This document shows, one piece after another, positions 8,201 through 18,425 of a stretch of DNA of 63,987 bases (position 1 is the stretch's first letter; every line of letters starts with the position of its first letter). The DNA is from Thiogranum sp. (GTDB lineage Bacteria > Pseudomonadota > Gammaproteobacteria > DSM-19610). The position numbers and the translations under genes were made by a program. The stretch covers positions 1 to 63,987 of the forward strand of contig JAGXGS010000019.1 of assembly GCA_024636585.1 (NCBI GenBank). The letters are read 5' to 3'. Under the pieces are notes generated by a model. That model saw only the letters and a program-made list of their open reading frames with translations, did no database searches and was not told the DNA's origin.

Positions 8201-9192
8201 AGCTGGCCGTCGGGCGGGATCTGGAACAGTTGCAGGCCCGGTTCGGAACCCGCGCCCGCCAGGATTTCAGCAGTGCGACGCAGCCCGGCCTGGAGCGCGA
8301 CAACATTGAAAACTGGGATTTCGGTGTATTGCCTGAGTCCGTGGAAGTGGTGCGGGGCGGTATGACCCTGCGCGGCTATCCGGCGCTGACCGTCGGCGAC
8401 GGGCATATCGCCCTGCGCCTGTTCGATGATGCCGCTGTGGCGAAACACGAGCACCAGCAAGGCCTGCTTGCGCTGTTCCGAAGGCAAGCAGGAAGAACGG
8501 TCAAGGAGATCAGGCGCGCAGTTCCTGATTTGCCCCGCCAGGTGATGTGTTTCAGCACGGTGGCGGGAGCGGATGTATTGCAGGCGGATCTGGAGACCGC
8601 CGTGCTGCGCGCCGCGTTTCTCGCCGACGGCGCCGATATCCGCGAGCCGGATCTGTTTCGGAGCCGGCTGGAGCAGGGTAGAGCTCACATACCGGAACTG
8701 GCGAGGCAGATCGGCACTTCGAGCCTGTCGGCTCTGGACAGCTATCAGCGTCTGCAGCGCGAGCTCAAGGGGGCGGTGACATTGCAAATGATCGACGCCA
8801 TCGAAGACGTGCGCACACAGGTCGGGATGTTGGTCTATCCGGGATTCATAGCCGCCACGCCGGCGCACTGGCTGCCGCATGTCGGGCGCTATATCGAGGC
8901 GGCGATCCAGCGGCTGAAGAAATTGCCTGCCAGCCCGCAGCGCGATCGTGAGCATGCAGCGATCGTAAGGCGGCAGTGGAGTGCATACCAGCAGGCCGCT
9001 ACAAAGCATCCTGATGCGCCGGCATTGCTGGAGCTGCGATGGATGACCGAGGAGTTACGGGTGTCGTTGTTTGCCCAGGAACTGGGAACCTCGGCCAAGG
9101 TGTCGCCGGAGCGGCTCGACCGCCTCCGGGAGGAGGCCGGCCGAACGCCACAAGCCCGCCCGCAGATGGCTGCGGGGGGAAAGCGCAGTTAG
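5257..9192 (+). CDS. hrpA: ATP-dependent DEAH-box RNA helicase HrpA
   Basis: At 1311 aa it has the usual size of full-length HrpA. Motif I is GETGSGKTT (105-113), motif II DEAH (202-205), motif III SAT (234-236), and motif VI appears as [12 protein letters not shown]. The helicase-associated and OB domains follow, and the long HrpA-specific DUF3418 tail fills the C-terminal half. The E. coli protein resolves stalled or collided ribosomes on mRNA. No strong ribosome binding site precedes ATG 5257. The stop codon overlaps that of convergent fabB by 3 bp, with no hairpin between them. Confidence 0.96.
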   Translation: MSKTGDLSGCTQLEQLENSIAECLARDVPLLLRQLGGLQGRCRRGQPIDRGLPALQARVEQSLQRVALRRRQAPKPRYALQLPVVEQRQTILESIAQHQVVILCGETGSGKTTQLPKLCLELGRGCQGKIGHTQPRRIAARSLATRIAEELDSRVGEAVGYKVRFQDQVRPTSYIKIMTDGILLAEIQSDPELREYDTLILDEAHERSLNIDFLLGYLHQLLPRRPDLKLIITSATINPERFSQHFGDAPIIEVSGRTWPVETRYRPLQGDDEEQQDRSRGQALLDAVDELAQQGRGDILVFLPGERAIRDASELLRKHHPPQTEILPLYARLSPAQQSQVFREHGGRRIVLATNVAETSLTVPGIHYVVDTGLARLSRYNYRTKIQRLPIEAISRASANQRAGRCGRVAAGVCVRLYSEEDFLARAEFTEPEIQRTNLAAVILQMATLGLGSVEDFPFVDAPDPRLVADGYKLLHELGAVDMQRRIMSLGREIGRLPLDPRLARMILAARDLHCLTEVLVIAAALEIADPRDRPLDQAQAADQKHAPFRDEKSDFITYLNLWNAFREQARHLSQNKLRKWCREHFLSYMRMREWQDVHTQLITQVTAMGMRRNDMEADYRAIHCALLTGLLGNLAFLTEPREYLGARNLKFTLFPGSGVRKKQPKWLVASELVETGRRYLRTVAAIEPEWVEPLAQHLVKHSYSEPHWEKKRGQVVASERVTLYGLPLVSGRKINYGPVDPVMARDLFIRHALIAGEFHTRAAFVQHNRALLEELEQLECKSRRRDLVADEEALYAFFDERIPAEIYDGRRFEIWWKKLPSAERAGLQLRREHIMRHAAEDITETQFPDYMEIRGVRLPLSYHFKPGEPDDGLWVHLPLAALNQFSAGDFDWLVPGLLKEKITLMIKSLPKQLRRHFVPVPDYAEACLQAMTLREGVLPEVLAAQLQRMSGVSIPPDAWQLEQLPDHAHAHFELLDEGGRQLAVGRDLEQLQARFGTRARQDFSSATQPGLERDNIENWDFGVLPESVEVVRGGMTLRGYPALTVGDGHIALRLFDDAAVAKHEHQQGLLALFRRQAGRTVKEIRRAVPDLPRQVMCFSTVAGADVLQADLETAVLRAAFLADGADIREPDLFRSRLEQGRAHIPELARQIGTSSLSALDSYQRLQRELKGAVTLQMIDAIEDVRTQVGMLVYPGFIAATPAHWLPHVGRYIEAAIQRLKKLPASPQRDREHAAIVRRQWSAYQQAATKHPDAPALLELRWMTEELRVSLFAQELGTSAKVSPERLDRLREEAGRTPQARPQMAAGGKRS

Positions 9193-10406
9193 TCCCGGTA
9201 GCGGGCGAACACCAGCGACGCGTTGGTGCCACCGAAACCAAAGCTGTTCGACATGACGGTATTGAGTCCGGCGCTGTCTTTGCGTTCACGCTGAATCGGA
9301 ATGCCTTCGGCCGCCGGATCCAGGTTCTGGATGTTCGCTGAAGCGCAGATAAAATCGTGCTCCAGCATTAACAGTGAATAGACAGCTTCCTGCACGCCTG
9401 CGGCTCCGAGAGAGTGACCGGTGAGCGACTTGGTGGAGCTGATCGGCGGCATCTTCTCGTCGAACACGGTTCTGATGGCTTCCAGTTCGCGGACGTCGCC
9501 GACCGGTGTGCTGGTGCCATGTGCGTTGATGTAGTCGATAGGCGCATCGGTTGTTGCCATGGCCTGTTGCATGCATCGCACGGCGCCTTCACCGGATGGC
9601 TGTACCATGTCATAACCGTCGGAGGTGGCTCCATAGCCCACGACTTCGGCGTAGATTTTCGCGCCGCGGGCCTTCGCATGTTCCAGCTCTTCGAGCACCA
9701 GCATGCCGCCGCCGCCGGCGATGACAAAGCCGTCACGATCGGCATCATAGGCACGCGAGGCCAGTTCCGGCGTGTCATTATATTTGGATGACAGTGCGCC
9801 CATGGCGTCAAACAGCAGCGTGAGGCTCCAGTGCAGTTCCTCACCGCCGCCGGCGAACATCATGTCCTGTTTGCCGAACTGGATCAGCTCGACAGCATTG
9901 CCGATGCAATGCGCGCTGGTCGAACAGGCCGAGCTGATCGAGTAATTGACACCCTTGATCTTGTAAGCGGTACACAGGCAGGCCGAATTGGTGCTGCCCA
10001 TGGTGCGCGGCACCATGAACGGGCCGACTTTTCTGGCACCTTTTTCGCGCAGTAGATCAACGGCCAGCGAAACATTCTGTGTCGAGGTACCGCCGGAGCC
10101 TGCAATCAGGCCGACGCGGGGATTGGATATCTGCTCTTCGCTCAAGCCGGCATCCGCGATGGCTTCCTGCATGGCAATATAGTTGTACGCTGCGCTATCG
10201 CCCATAAAGCGGCGCAGTTTGCGATCAATAAGTGCATCCAGATCGAGATCCACGGCACCGTGGATATGACTGCGGAACCCGAGTTCCTGATAAACCGGTG
10301 CGAACTCGATGCCCGATTTACCCTGTTGCAGAGACTCCAGCACCTGTTGCTGATTGATGCCGATACTGGATGTGATGCCGAGGCCAGTGACTACTACGCG
10401 CCGCAT
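9189..10406 (-). CDS. fabB: beta-ketoacyl-ACP synthase I
   Basis: 405 aa. The catalytic triad is visible: Cys161 in [10 protein letters not shown], His296 in [11 protein letters not shown] and His331 in [12 protein letters not shown]. FabB elongates unsaturated acyl chains after FabA isomerisation. The start is ATG 10406 ([13 protein letters not shown]); a frame continuing to 10676 overlaps fabA and is not used. It lies 11 bp downstream of fabA, the standard fabAB operon of anaerobic-type unsaturated fatty acid synthesis. Confidence 0.97.
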   Translation of the reverse strand: MRRVVVTGLGITSSIGINQQQVLESLQQGKSGIEFAPVYQELGFRSHIHGAVDLDLDALIDRKLRRFMGDSAAYNYIAMQEAIADAGLSEEQISNPRVGLIAGSGGTSTQNVSLAVDLLREKGARKVGPFMVPRTMGSTNSACLCTAYKIKGVNYSISSACSTSAHCIGNAVELIQFGKQDMMFAGGGEELHWSLTLLFDAMGALSSKYNDTPELASRAYDADRDGFVIAGGGGMLVLEELEHAKARGAKIYAEVVGYGATSDGYDMVQPSGEGAVRCMQQAMATTDAPIDYINAHGTSTPVGDVRELEAIRTVFDEKMPPISSTKSLTGHSLGAAGVQEAVYSLLMLEHDFICASANIQNLDPAAEGIPIQRERKDSAGLNTVMSNSFGFGGTNASLVFARYRD

Positions 10407-10417
10407 ATTCCTGCTTC

Positions 10418-10951
10418 CTAAAAATTTTCTGTGGATGTGAACAGACCAACCCGGAGGCTTTTGGCATGATAAATGTCCTTGCCGTCGACTGACAGCACGC
10501 CATCGCCAATCCCCATATAAAGCTTGCGCTGGATGACGCGCTTCATATTGATTCGGTAGGTGACCAGCTTGTTGTCCGGAGTGACCTGACCTGAATATTT
10601 TACATCGCCGGCACCCAGTGCGCGCCCGCGTCCGGGCCCGCCGAGCCAGCCCAGATGAAAACCGATCAGTTGCCACATGGCGTCGAGTCCAAGACAGCCG
10701 GGCATGACCGGGTCGGATTCAAAATGGCACTCGAAAAACCAGAGCTCCGGTTTGATGTCGAGTTCAGCGATGATCTCGCCCTTGCCACTATCGCCGCCAT
10801 CGCTGTTGATATGAGTGATCCGGTCGAACATGAGCATCGGCGGCAGCGGCAAACGTGCATTGCCCGGTCCAAACAGCTCGCCGTGGCCGCACTTGAGCAG
10901 CTCCTCGTAACTAAATTCATGTTGTGTTGTCAGGTTCAATACGGATGCCAT
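10418..10951 (-). CDS. fabA: 3-hydroxydecanoyl-ACP dehydratase/isomerase
   Basis: 177 aa, close to the usual 172. The active-site histidine is His76 in [17 protein letters not shown] and the acid is Asp90 in LGLDAMWQ. The enzyme dehydrates 3-hydroxydecanoyl-ACP and isomerises trans-2 to cis-3-decenoyl-ACP. The start at ATG 10951 is chosen from the family N-terminus ([13 protein letters not shown]); its ribosome binding site is weak. It is followed directly by fabB. Confidence 0.96.
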   Translation of the reverse strand: MASVLNLTTQHEFSYEELLKCGHGELFGPGNARLPLPPMLMFDRITHINSDGGDSGKGEIIAELDIKPELWFFECHFESDPVMPGCLGLDAMWQLIGFHLGWLGGPGRGRALGAGDVKYSGQVTPDNKLVTYRINMKRVIQRKLYMGIGDGVLSVDGKDIYHAKSLRVGLFTSTENF

Positions 10952-11090
10952 TTCGTTGTGGTGACCGATCAGGGTCAGCGGTTGATCGAAGCCGGCTATT
11001 CTAGCGGGTTGAGCCGGACTTTTCATGGTTTGGGCGTCGAAAACTCCCGCCATGCTTCCAGATTCCGGCAGATCCCGTCTGAACTGGCTG

Positions 11091-11573
11091 CTAATCGCGA
11101 AAATTATTGAACTGAAGGGGTAGGTCGACAGAGGCGCTCTTGAGTGTGGCGATGGCATTTTGAAGGTCATCGCGATTTTTCCCGCTGACGCGGACCTTGT
11201 CGCCCTGGATGCTCGCCTGGACTTTGATCTTTGATTCTTTCAGGTGCTTGATCAGCGTTCTGGCTATGTCCTGAGAAATGCCTTGCTGAACCTGTAATGA
11301 CTGACGCACATGCTTGCCGCTGGTCTCGACCTTGCCTTGCTCCAGTGAACCCAGGTCAATGCCGCGTTTGGACAGCTTCACGTACAGAATGCTCTTGACC
11401 TGGTCGAGCTGGAAGTCGCTGTCGGCAGTGATGACTATCTGGTCGTCATGCTGTTCCAGCCCTGCACTTGAACCTTTGAAGTCATAACGGTTCCCGACTT
11501 CGCGGCTGGTCTGGTCGACGGCATTGGCAATTTCATGCAAATCAACTTCGGACACAGTGTCAAACGATGGCAT
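11091..11573 (-). CDS. yajQ: YajQ-family nucleotide-binding protein
   Basis: 160 aa, beginning [20 protein letters not shown], the invariant N-terminus of the YajQ/UPF0234 family, with NRYDFKGS and the two-domain ferredoxin-like pattern. Family members bind nucleotides, and some bind cyclic di-GMP and act as transcriptional co-regulators. Whether this copy does so cannot be read from the sequence. It stands 139 bp upstream of fabA on the same strand. Confidence 0.93.
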   Translation of the reverse strand: MPSFDTVSEVDLHEIANAVDQTSREVGNRYDFKGSSAGLEQHDDQIVITADSDFQLDQVKSILYVKLSKRGIDLGSLEQGKVETSGKHVRQSLQVQQGISQDIARTLIKHLKESKIKVQASIQGDKVRVSGKNRDDLQNAIATLKSASVDLPLQFNNFRD

Positions 11574-11754
11574 TGCTGGTTTTCTCCTGGGGCGCGGGTC
11601 TATCTATAGTACTCAGGAGCACCCGGATCAGCCAGGGAGCTGGTCCCTGATCGCGCCTTTCGGTCCAGACTGCGAGCAGTGATAATTGACTGTTTCCGAA
11701 TATAACTATTATATATAACAATAAGTTATCTGTTTTTTTCGATTTTCCGGGATG

Positions 11755-11782
11755 AAAAAAAGGCCTGCTTGCGCAGGCCTTC
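11755..11782 (-). terminator. Rho-independent terminator of the histone-like gene
   Basis: AGGCCTGC (11761-11768) and GCAGGCCT (11773-11780) form a perfect 8-bp stem. On the minus strand the stem is followed by a run of seven T (A-run at 11755-11761 on plus). It lies about 20 bp after the histone-like gene stop. Confidence 0.9.
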
Positions 11783-11799
11783 TGGAAGCGCCGGAAGAT

Positions 11800-12171
11800 C
11801 TAGCGTCGAGCTGTCTTCCTGGCGGTCTTTTTCTTTGCTGTCTTTTTCTTCGCAACCTTTTTCTTGGCTGTCTTTTTCTTCGCGGTCTTCTTGGCTACCT
11901 TTTTCTTGGCAACCTTCTTCTTCGCGACTTTCTTCTTGGCTACTTTTTTCTTTGCAGCCTTTTTCTTGGCTACCTTTTTCTTTGCAACTTTTTTCTTGGC
12001 GACTTTCTTCTTCGCCGTTTTCTTAGCTACCTTTTTCTTGGCAACTTTTTTCTTTGCAGTTTTCTTGGCTACTTTTTTCTTGGCAACCTTCTTTTTGGCT
12101 ACCGGACGTTTCTTCGCGACAACCTTCTTCTTGGTCGCCTTTTTCTTTGCTGTTTTCTTTTTCACTGCCAT
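11800..12171 (-). CDS. lysine/alanine-rich histone H1-like protein, 123 aa
   Basis: The protein is almost entirely Lys, Ala, Val and Thr in short repeats of the KKVAKK/KKTAKK type, ending ARKTARR. This is the eukaryotic H1 C-terminal-like composition also seen in AlgP/AlgR3 and chlamydial Hc proteins. It should coat DNA or RNA non-specifically; a regulatory role cannot be inferred. The start is ATG 12171 ([10 protein letters not shown]) with GGAGATATCCTC upstream; the longer frame to 12222 adds a non-family leader. The tandem degenerate 12-15-bp DNA repeats make the length prone to change. Confidence 0.85.
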   Translation of the reverse strand: MAVKKKTAKKKATKKKVVAKKRPVAKKKVAKKKVAKKTAKKKVAKKKVAKKTAKKKVAKKKVAKKKVAKKKAAKKKVAKKKVAKKKVAKKKVAKKTAKKKTAKKKVAKKKTAKKKTARKTARR

Positions 12172-12576
12172 GAGGATATCTCCTTTCAATGCATGGTTCG
12201 CGCAACTAAACGGCGTTGACATTTGAAACTTTAATGAAAAAAGAACAAATTACAACATCTAGATAACATTGCGCTCTATGATTCATGTGTAACTTTGATG
12301 CATGAGCGTTCGATGGCCAAGGGTCTGTAGCTGTTTGTTTGCATAAAGAAAATAAAGCCGACATGCATTTGGCAGCTAAATAGCAGTGTTTCGTTTATAT
12401 CAGGTAAAAAAGTTCGGGCGCTGTTGCTTTGGTCGCGAGGCGTGAAAAGAGCCTTGCGACGGCTTGACAATCACCTGAAAAAAAATTTCGGAAAAAGCGA
12501 ATTGATGATACCGAATGAAGATAAAGTGGTTACGATCGTTGTGTAAGCGCAACAAACTAACGGAGATATTCTTGCT
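12172..12576. other. 405-bp intergenic region between divergent histone-like and YihY-type genes
   Basis: An AT-rich region that must carry both divergent promoters. A TTGACA hexamer is at 12464-12469 on the plus strand, but no good -10 lies 16-18 bp downstream. No RNA gene or repeat is evident. Short frames here have no coding features. Confidence 0.5.
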
Positions 12577-13923
12577 ATGAGTAACCCGCTTTTTAAACTC
12601 TATACGCGCATCGACACCTGGTTGTGGAGTCATGATGCGCGCGATGTGGGCAGACTCCGTCGTACCGTCAAACTGAGCTTGCGCACGCTGGTCGTTTTGA
12701 TTCGACAGTTTCTCGAAGGCGAACTCAACCTGCGAGCGATGAGCCTGGTGTACACCACCCTGCTATCCATCGTGCCGTTACTTGCGGTCAGCTTTTCGGT
12801 GTTGAAGGGATTCGGCGTTCACAATCAGCTCGAACCGGTTCTTCTGAATTTCCTGGCGCCCCTGGGCCCCGACGGTGTTGAAGTCGCGGACAACATCATC
12901 CGCTTTGTCGAGAATGTCGAGGTCGGTGTGCTGGGCTCGCTTGGTTTTGCGTTTCTTATCTATGCTGTTGTTTCTCTTACGCAAAAAATTGAAGCAGCGT
13001 TCAATTTCGTCTGGCAGGTGGATCGCCTGCGCGGCCTCACCGAGCGGTTTTCCAACTACCTCAGCGTGATACTTGTCGGCCCGCTTCTGATGTTCACTGC
13101 GGTGGGCATCTCTGCAGCTATCGTAAACGCCGATCTCGTGCAGCAGTTGATCGACGTGGAGGCGATCGGTTTTCTGTTCGTTACCGCGGGCAAACTGCTG
13201 CCCACCCTGCTGGTCATCGCTGCGTTCACGTTCCTTTATGTGTTCATTCCGAATACGCGCGTGAAGTTTGTGCCGGCTCTGCTCGGTGGTGTAGTCGCCG
13301 GTCTGTTATGGGAAGGCAGCGGCTGGGTGTTCGCCCAGACCATCGCAACGTCGTCCAAATACTCAGCGATCTACTCCGGCTTTGCGATCATGATTCTGTT
13401 GCTGATCTGGTTATACCTGAACTGGCTGATCCTCCTGATGGGCTCCCAGGTTGCTTTCTATGTTCAGCATCCGCAGTACGTCACGCGTGAACCGGTGCGC
13501 CTGCACCTGAGCAACCGCCTGCAGGAGCGACTGACCTTACAGCTGATGTTTCTTATTGCGGATAGCTATCTCAAGCGTGGGGATCTCTGGACGCTGGATG
13601 GCCTGGTTCAATATCTCCGGCTACCCATGCAGCCGGTCCATCAGGTGCTGCGAGTGATGCTCGATGCCGGGTTTATCTCGGAAACCAGTGCTGAGCCGCC
13701 GGCGTACGTGCCCAGGCGGGACATTCATTCAATGACCGTAGCGGAATTGCTGCGAGTCGTGCGCAGCGCGGGTGAGAACCGCCTCCTGACCATGAACAGG
13801 CTGCCACAGCAGGTGCAGATCGATCAGACTATGGGGGGCCTCGAGAAGGCTATTGAAAGCGGTCTCGGCAATCAGACGCTCCACGATCTGGTCGAACAGT
13901 CGCCCGAAAACGATAAATCGTGA
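12577..13923 (+). CDS. YihY/BrkB-family inner-membrane protein, 448 aa
   Basis: Several membrane segments span about residues 50-300, with the family signatures MSLVYTTLLSIVPLLAV, the VSLTQKIEAAFNFVWQV region and YSGFAIMILLLIWLYLNWLI. The last 150 residues are soluble and look like a winged-helix module (ADSYLKRGDLWTLDGLVQYL, AELLRVVRS). This long form is found in many proteobacteria, whereas the short form stops after the membrane part. Despite old annotations as RNase BN, no nuclease activity is supported. Function unknown. Confidence 0.9.
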   Translation: MSNPLFKLYTRIDTWLWSHDARDVGRLRRTVKLSLRTLVVLIRQFLEGELNLRAMSLVYTTLLSIVPLLAVSFSVLKGFGVHNQLEPVLLNFLAPLGPDGVEVADNIIRFVENVEVGVLGSLGFAFLIYAVVSLTQKIEAAFNFVWQVDRLRGLTERFSNYLSVILVGPLLMFTAVGISAAIVNADLVQQLIDVEAIGFLFVTAGKLLPTLLVIAAFTFLYVFIPNTRVKFVPALLGGVVAGLLWEGSGWVFAQTIATSSKYSAIYSGFAIMILLLIWLYLNWLILLMGSQVAFYVQHPQYVTREPVRLHLSNRLQERLTLQLMFLIADSYLKRGDLWTLDGLVQYLRLPMQPVHQVLRVMLDAGFISETSAEPPAYVPRRDIHSMTVAELLRVVRSAGENRLLTMNRLPQQVQIDQTMGGLEKAIESGLGNQTLHDLVEQSPENDKS

Positions 13924-13946
13924 CCAGCAGTGAGTGACTACCAGAT

Positions 13947-13974
13947 GCTGCGGGGCATTTGCCAGCCCCGCAGC
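13947..13974. terminator. GC-rich hairpin between convergent yihY-type gene and bipA
   Basis: GCTGCGGGGC (13947-13956) pairs perfectly with GCCCCGCAGC (13965-13974) around an 8-nt loop. There is no T-run, but a 10-bp GC stem between converging genes could stop transcription from both sides. Confidence 0.5.
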
Positions 13975-13987
13975 CCCGCAGCATTAC

Positions 13988-15799
13988 TCAGGCGCGCGAG
14001 GCGCGCTTGCGTTCATTCTCGAGACGCATCTTCTTGCGTAGGCGGATGGTTTTTGGAGTCACCTCGACCAGTTCGTCCTCATCGATAAACTCCAGTGCCT
14101 GTTCCAGCGACATGCGGATCGGCGGCGTCAGCAGAATCGCTTCATCGGTGCCGGAGGCACGGACGTTGGTGAGCTGCTTGGCCTTGAGCGGATTCACTAC
14201 CAGGTCATTATTGCGGGAATGGATGCCGATGAGCATGCCTTCGTAGACCGCCTGGCCCGGTTCGATAAACATGCGTCCCCGTTCCTGGAGATTGAACAGG
14301 GCAAATCCCAGGGCCTTGCCGGTGCCGTTAGCGATCAATACACCGTTGAGTCGTTTGCCGAAGGCGCCTTTCTTGATCGGGGCGTAGTGATCGAACACGT
14401 GATAGAGCAGCCCGCTGCCCTGCGTGGCGGTCATGAATTCGGTGCGGAATCCAATCAGTCCACGGGATGGCATGATGAAATCCAGGCGCACGCGCCCCTT
14501 GCCGTCGGGGACCATATTCTGCAGATCGCCGCCCCGTTCGCCGAGTTTTTCCATCACCGTGCCCTGGTGCTTCTCCTCGACATCGACAGTAAGCTGTTCG
14601 TGCGGCTCCTGCATCTGGCCATCGATTTCGCGATTGATGACTTCCGGGCGGGAAACGCCCAGTTCATAGCCTTCGCGGCGCATGTTTTCGATCAGGATCG
14701 ACAGATGCAGCTCACCACGGCCTGATACCCGGAACTTGTCCGGATCAGTTGTGTCGTCCACCCGTAGCGCCACATTGTGTACCAGTTCCTTCTGCAGGCG
14801 CTCGCGGATCTGCCGCGAGGTGACGAATTTTCCTTCCTGGCCTGCAAACGGTGAATTGTTCACCTGGAACGTCATGCTGACAGTCGGTTCATCAACCGAC
14901 AGCGGCGGCAGTGCTTCCACCTGACTGGCATGACAGAGCGTATCTGAGATGCCCAGACCGTCGATACCGGTGAAGGCGATGATGTCGCCGGCCTGTGCTT
15001 CCGGCACTTCGACTCGCTCAAGACCCAGGAATCCGAATATCTGCAGCATGCGACCGGTGCGCTGTTCACCCGCCGAGTCGATCACGGTAACCGGTGACTT
15101 GCTGCTGATATGGCCGCGGTTGATGCGACCGATGCCGATCACGCCCACATAGCTGTTGTAGTCGAGCGAACTGACCTGCATCTGGAAAGGTCCGTCACGA
15201 TCGACGGCCGGAGCTGGTACCTTATCCACGATCATTTGCAGTAATTCTGTCATGTCGCCGCTGCGCACTGTCGCGTCTTCGCTGGCGAATCCCTGCAGGC
15301 CCGATGCATAGATGACCGGGAAATCCATCTGCGCGTCGGTGGCACCGAGACGATCGAACAGGTCGAAAGTCTGATCGAGTACCCAGTCTGGCCGGGCGCC
15401 CGGGCGGTCGATCTTGTTGATAACAACGATCGGGTGAAGGCCCTGCTGCAGTGCCTTCTGAGTCACGAAGCGCGTTTGCGGCATCGGTCCCTCGACGGCG
15501 TCCACCAGCAGCAGCACCGAATCGACCATCGACAGCACGCGTTCCACTTCGCCGCCAAAATCGGCGTGGCCCGGAGTGTCCACAATGTTGATCCGGTAGT
15601 CGCGCCACTGGATGGCAGTATTCTTGGATAAAATTGTTATGCCACGCTCACGCTCCAGATCATTGGAGTCCATGATGCGTTCAGGTGCCGCGGCGCGATC
15701 GCCCAAAGTCCCCGACTGGGACAGCAGCTGGTCGACCAAGGTGGTTTTCCCATGGTCAACGTGGGCAATAATAGCGATGTTACGAAGGCGTTCGATCAC
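13988..15799 (-). CDS. typA: ribosome-associated translational GTPase BipA/TypA
   Basis: 603 aa, full length. G1 is AHVDHGKT (12-19), G3 DTPGH (74-78) and G4 NKID (128-131). The EF-G-like domains II, III and V and the BipA-specific C-terminal domain ([16 protein letters not shown]) follow. The protein binds 70S ribosomes and helps 50S assembly and stress adaptation. It is transcribed alone. Divergent yjbQ begins 66 bp upstream. Confidence 0.97.
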   Translation of the reverse strand: MIERLRNIAIIAHVDHGKTTLVDQLLSQSGTLGDRAAAPERIMDSNDLERERGITILSKNTAIQWRDYRINIVDTPGHADFGGEVERVLSMVDSVLLLVDAVEGPMPQTRFVTQKALQQGLHPIVVINKIDRPGARPDWVLDQTFDLFDRLGATDAQMDFPVIYASGLQGFASEDATVRSGDMTELLQMIVDKVPAPAVDRDGPFQMQVSSLDYNSYVGVIGIGRINRGHISSKSPVTVIDSAGEQRTGRMLQIFGFLGLERVEVPEAQAGDIIAFTGIDGLGISDTLCHASQVEALPPLSVDEPTVSMTFQVNNSPFAGQEGKFVTSRQIRERLQKELVHNVALRVDDTTDPDKFRVSGRGELHLSILIENMRREGYELGVSRPEVINREIDGQMQEPHEQLTVDVEEKHQGTVMEKLGERGGDLQNMVPDGKGRVRLDFIMPSRGLIGFRTEFMTATQGSGLLYHVFDHYAPIKKGAFGKRLNGVLIANGTGKALGFALFNLQERGRMFIEPGQAVYEGMLIGIHSRNNDLVVNPLKAKQLTNVRASGTDEAILLTPPIRMSLEQALEFIDEDELVEVTPKTIRLRKKMRLENERKRASRA

Positions 15800-15865
15800 G
15801 GCGGTATCTCTTGGATTGAGCGGCCGCGCATTATACAGGATATATATAGATAAAGGTTATGCTAA

Positions 15866-16282
15866 ATGGTCCATCAGAAATCTTTCACGGTCACAACCCG
15901 CGGCCGCGGCAGTTACTCGATCGACGCCGAGGTTGCCGATTGCCTTGGTAAAACTGATATCCAGACTGGCTTGTGCCAGGTTTTCGTGCACCACACCAGC
16001 GCCTCGCTGATGTTGTGTGAGAACGCCGATCCTGAGGTGCGGCGCGACCTGGAGCGATTTATGGGCCGGCTGGTGCCGGATGGCGATCCGCTGTTCCGGC
16101 ATGTGGATGAGGGCCCGGATGATATGCCGGCACACATCCGCAGCATCCTGACTTCCAGTTCAGTGAATTTGCCGGTGAGCGGCGGACATTGCGACCTCGG
16201 CACCTGGCAGGGGATCTATCTGTGGGAACATCGCGATTCCTCGCATCAGCGGCGTATTACGGTCACCGTGTACGGGGAGTAG
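15866..16282 (+). CDS. yjbQ: YjbQ-family protein (UPF0047)
   Basis: 138 aa with the family core [20 protein letters not shown] and the closing [14 protein letters not shown]. Family members adopt a trimeric beta fold with a conserved histidine cluster and have been reported to have weak thiamine-phosphate synthase activity. The physiological role is unsettled. It overlaps the end of convergent zapG by 20 bp. Confidence 0.93.
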   Translation: MVHQKSFTVTTRGRGSYSIDAEVADCLGKTDIQTGLCQVFVHHTSASLMLCENADPEVRRDLERFMGRLVPDGDPLFRHVDEGPDDMPAHIRSILTSSSVNLPVSGGHCDLGTWQGIYLWEHRDSSHQRRITVTVYGE

Positions 16283-16766
16283 CCTGCGCGTCATCCCTTT
16301 CGGTCTCCAGTCCCGGAACGTGCGGGGCATCTCCGACGTAGTCTTCATCAGTGCTGCTCGCATTGCGGTCAACTTCGGCGTCGGAAAACTCTTCACCGGC
16401 AGTGGACTCGATCGGCTGATCAGCCGGTCGCGCATTCAGTGCCGGAGTCTCGGGAAGGTCGAGGCGTGGCGTATCAACCGGATTCCGGCACAGCGCCTGT
16501 GAACCGGTCGCCAGGTGCTCGTACACCTCGCGGTAACTCTGCGTCATTTTTTGCACCAGTTCTGAAGTACGCTGAAAATGTGAACCCACCTGGCTGCGAT
16601 AATTATCGAGCTCCTGTTGCAGGGTATCGATTTGTTCGCGCAACTCGCGGGTCTGTCGTTTGCTGCCAAAGGCCACATAAGCCACGCCCACACCCACCGC
16701 AAGCCCGAATGCAAACGCGATGAGGCCTGTCGCCCATACCCAGCTCACTGAAATTCCACCGGCCAT
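16263..16766 (-). CDS. zapG: YhcB/ZapG-like membrane-anchored coiled-coil protein, 167 aa
   Basis: One N-terminal membrane helix (VWATGLIAFAFGLAVGVGVA) is followed by a coiled coil rich in Arg, Glu and Gln (KRQTRELREQIDTLQQELDN) and the YRSQVGSHFQRTSELVQKMT signature of the YhcB/DUF1043 family. The tail is acidic and disordered. YhcB/ZapG links division and envelope growth in E. coli. ATG 16766 is chosen because GGGAG lies 5 nt upstream; a GTG two codons earlier is the alternative. Confidence 0.88.
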   Translation of the reverse strand: MAGGISVSWVWATGLIAFAFGLAVGVGVAYVAFGSKRQTRELREQIDTLQQELDNYRSQVGSHFQRTSELVQKMTQSYREVYEHLATGSQALCRNPVDTPRLDLPETPALNARPADQPIESTAGEEFSDAEVDRNASSTDEDYVGDAPHVPGLETERDDAQATPRTR

Positions 16767-16964
16767 AACCACTCCCGAAAACTATGAGTTCTTAGACAGT
16801 ATACCGGGGATTTCGCCGCACTGGAAAGGCACCTGGGGCGGCTTCATTGTTGTTGCTGATGCGCTATACTTTTTGCTATCCCGCAGTGTTCTGCAGCACT
16901 GTGGTACCAAAGGGAGACTGCCCGGCCGTGCACTTGCACGACGGATAGAGATTGGGGATAAAAA

Positions 16965-17237
16965 ATGAAATCAATCTATGTAGGGAATATTTCCTTCGAC
17001 ACCACCACTGAGCAGTTGCGCGATTTGTTTGCGCCACACGGAGAGGTGGGCGCGGTCAAGCTGGTCAGCGATCGTTATAGCGGAAAACCGCGCGGTTTTG
17101 CCTTTGTGGAAATCGATGATGAATCGGTTGACGAGGCGATTACTGCGATGGATGGTGTCGAATTCGATGGCCGCAATCTCAAGGTGAATCTGGCTAAGCC
17201 GCGCGGCGTCTGGCGGATCCGCAGACCTCGCCAATAG
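16965..17237 (+). CDS. small RNA-recognition-motif (RRM) protein, 90 aa
   Basis: A single RRM fills the protein: RNP2 IYVGNI (4-9) and RNP1 KPRGFAFV (41-48), with aromatic residues at the RNA-stacking positions. Such proteins in proteobacteria and cyanobacteria bind single-stranded RNA and are often cold-induced. The usual Gly/Arg-rich tail is replaced by a very short VWRIRRPRQ end. It is transcribed alone behind a leader of about 200 bp with no gene. Confidence 0.93.
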   Translation: MKSIYVGNISFDTTTEQLRDLFAPHGEVGAVKLVSDRYSGKPRGFAFVEIDDESVDEAITAMDGVEFDGRNLKVNLAKPRGVWRIRRPRQ

Positions 17238-17265
17238 GAGCGCAAAAAGTGCAGGCGGCGTTCGC

Positions 17266-18225
17266 TCAGCTAACGCGATTGCGTGGCGTTCCGGCGACGA
17301 ATGCCTGGATATTGGCCAGGATTTCATTAACAAGCCGTTGCCGCGCCGGACGACTTGCCCAGGCAATGTGTGGCGTCAGAATCAGGCGTGATGAGGTAGC
17401 GGCATACTGCACGAGCGGATGCGATGCCGGCGGCGGCTCCTGTTCCAGTACATCGATGGCGGCGCCGGCGATCGATTCTTCCTTTAACGCCTGAAGCAGG
17501 TCGGTTTCAGTAACAATGCCGCCGCGAGCCGTGTTGATCAGAATGGCGTCTGGTTTCATAGATTTCAGCTCATGGGCACCGATGAGCCCGCGCGTCTGTT
17601 CGGTCAATGGGCAGTGCAGGCTGATGATGTCCGAGGTTTCCAGCAGTTCCTGCAGTGGCACGCGATCAGGCAGCGGCTCTCCGTGCAATCGCTGCGCGAC
17701 GCTGACGCGCATGGAAAATGCGTCCGCCATGCGCGCCACTGCCTGGCCCAGCACACCGTAACCGACTACGCCCAGCGTTTTCCCTGCCAGTTCATTTATG
17801 CTGCTGCCGAACAGACAGAAATGCGGGCTGCCACTCCAGTCGCCCCTGCGGGTGCGGTCTCGGTATTCATCCAGATGTCGCGTCAGCGTCAACAACAGCA
17901 TGAATACATGCTCCACCACCGATGCGGTTGCATAATCCCGGGCATTGCTTACTACGATCCCGGCATCCCGCGTTGCTGCCAGATCGATATTATTAGTCCC
18001 GGTCGCGGCAACGCAGATCAACTTCAGACCAGGTGCCGCCTGGATAAGCGCTCTATCCAGTGTAACTTTGTTGGTGACAACGATCTGCGCTGTGGATATG
18101 CGAGCAGCCACCTGATCCGGTGTGCTGCAATGATGAAACTCCCAATCCGCCAGACAGGCGCGCAGGGCCGCCAGGTCCAGATCCGCTGGGTTCAGGCTGT
18201 CGAAATCGAGAAACACACCGCGCAT
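17266..18225 (-). CDS. D-2-hydroxyacid dehydrogenase (glycerate dehydrogenase-like), 319 aa
   Basis: This is a D-isomer-specific NAD-dependent dehydrogenase. The Rossmann motif is GVVGYGVLGQAVA, the catalytic Arg is in NTARGG, the Glu in VLEQEPP and the His in LTPHIAW. It is closest in length and motifs to hydroxypyruvate/glycerate dehydrogenases, but substrate cannot be decided. Start ATG 18225 (MRGVFLDFDSLN) fits the family; an in-frame ATG at 18276 would add 17 residues. No strong ribosome binding site precedes either. Confidence 0.88.
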   Translation of the reverse strand: MRGVFLDFDSLNPADLDLAALRACLADWEFHHCSTPDQVAARISTAQIVVTNKVTLDRALIQAAPGLKLICVAATGTNNIDLAATRDAGIVVSNARDYATASVVEHVFMLLLTLTRHLDEYRDRTRRGDWSGSPHFCLFGSSINELAGKTLGVVGYGVLGQAVARMADAFSMRVSVAQRLHGEPLPDRVPLQELLETSDIISLHCPLTEQTRGLIGAHELKSMKPDAILINTARGGIVTETDLLQALKEESIAGAAIDVLEQEPPPASHPLVQYAATSSRLILTPHIAWASRPARQRLVNEILANIQAFVAGTPRNRVS

Positions 18226-18425
18226 GGCTAGCGCATTACCCCAGGCTGCACCCTGAGCCCAGGGTAATGCGGCCATCGACGGGCAGTTGAACCAATGTCA
18301 TTCATGCTCTTTCTCCGCGATTGCGCTATGAGCCATTGATGTCATGAAACGGCAATACCGGTCAAGTATTATCCCGGTGCGTCGATATTGCGTCGACGGA
18401 TAAACAGGTATCATGGGAGGATACG

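Noticed and set aside
7426-9009. 527-codon open frame antisense to hrpA
   Set aside because: Shadow of the hrpA reading frame with biased Arg/His/Gln content and no family resemblance.
11800-12171. Possible CRISPR or satellite array because of the regular repeats
   Set aside because: The repeats are short, contiguous, degenerate and in frame with a Lys/Ala protein; there are no unique spacers.
12464-12490. Sigma-70 promoter for the YihY-type gene from the TTGACA at 12464
   Set aside because: No acceptable -10 hexamer lies 16-18 bp downstream, so it was not listed as a promoter.
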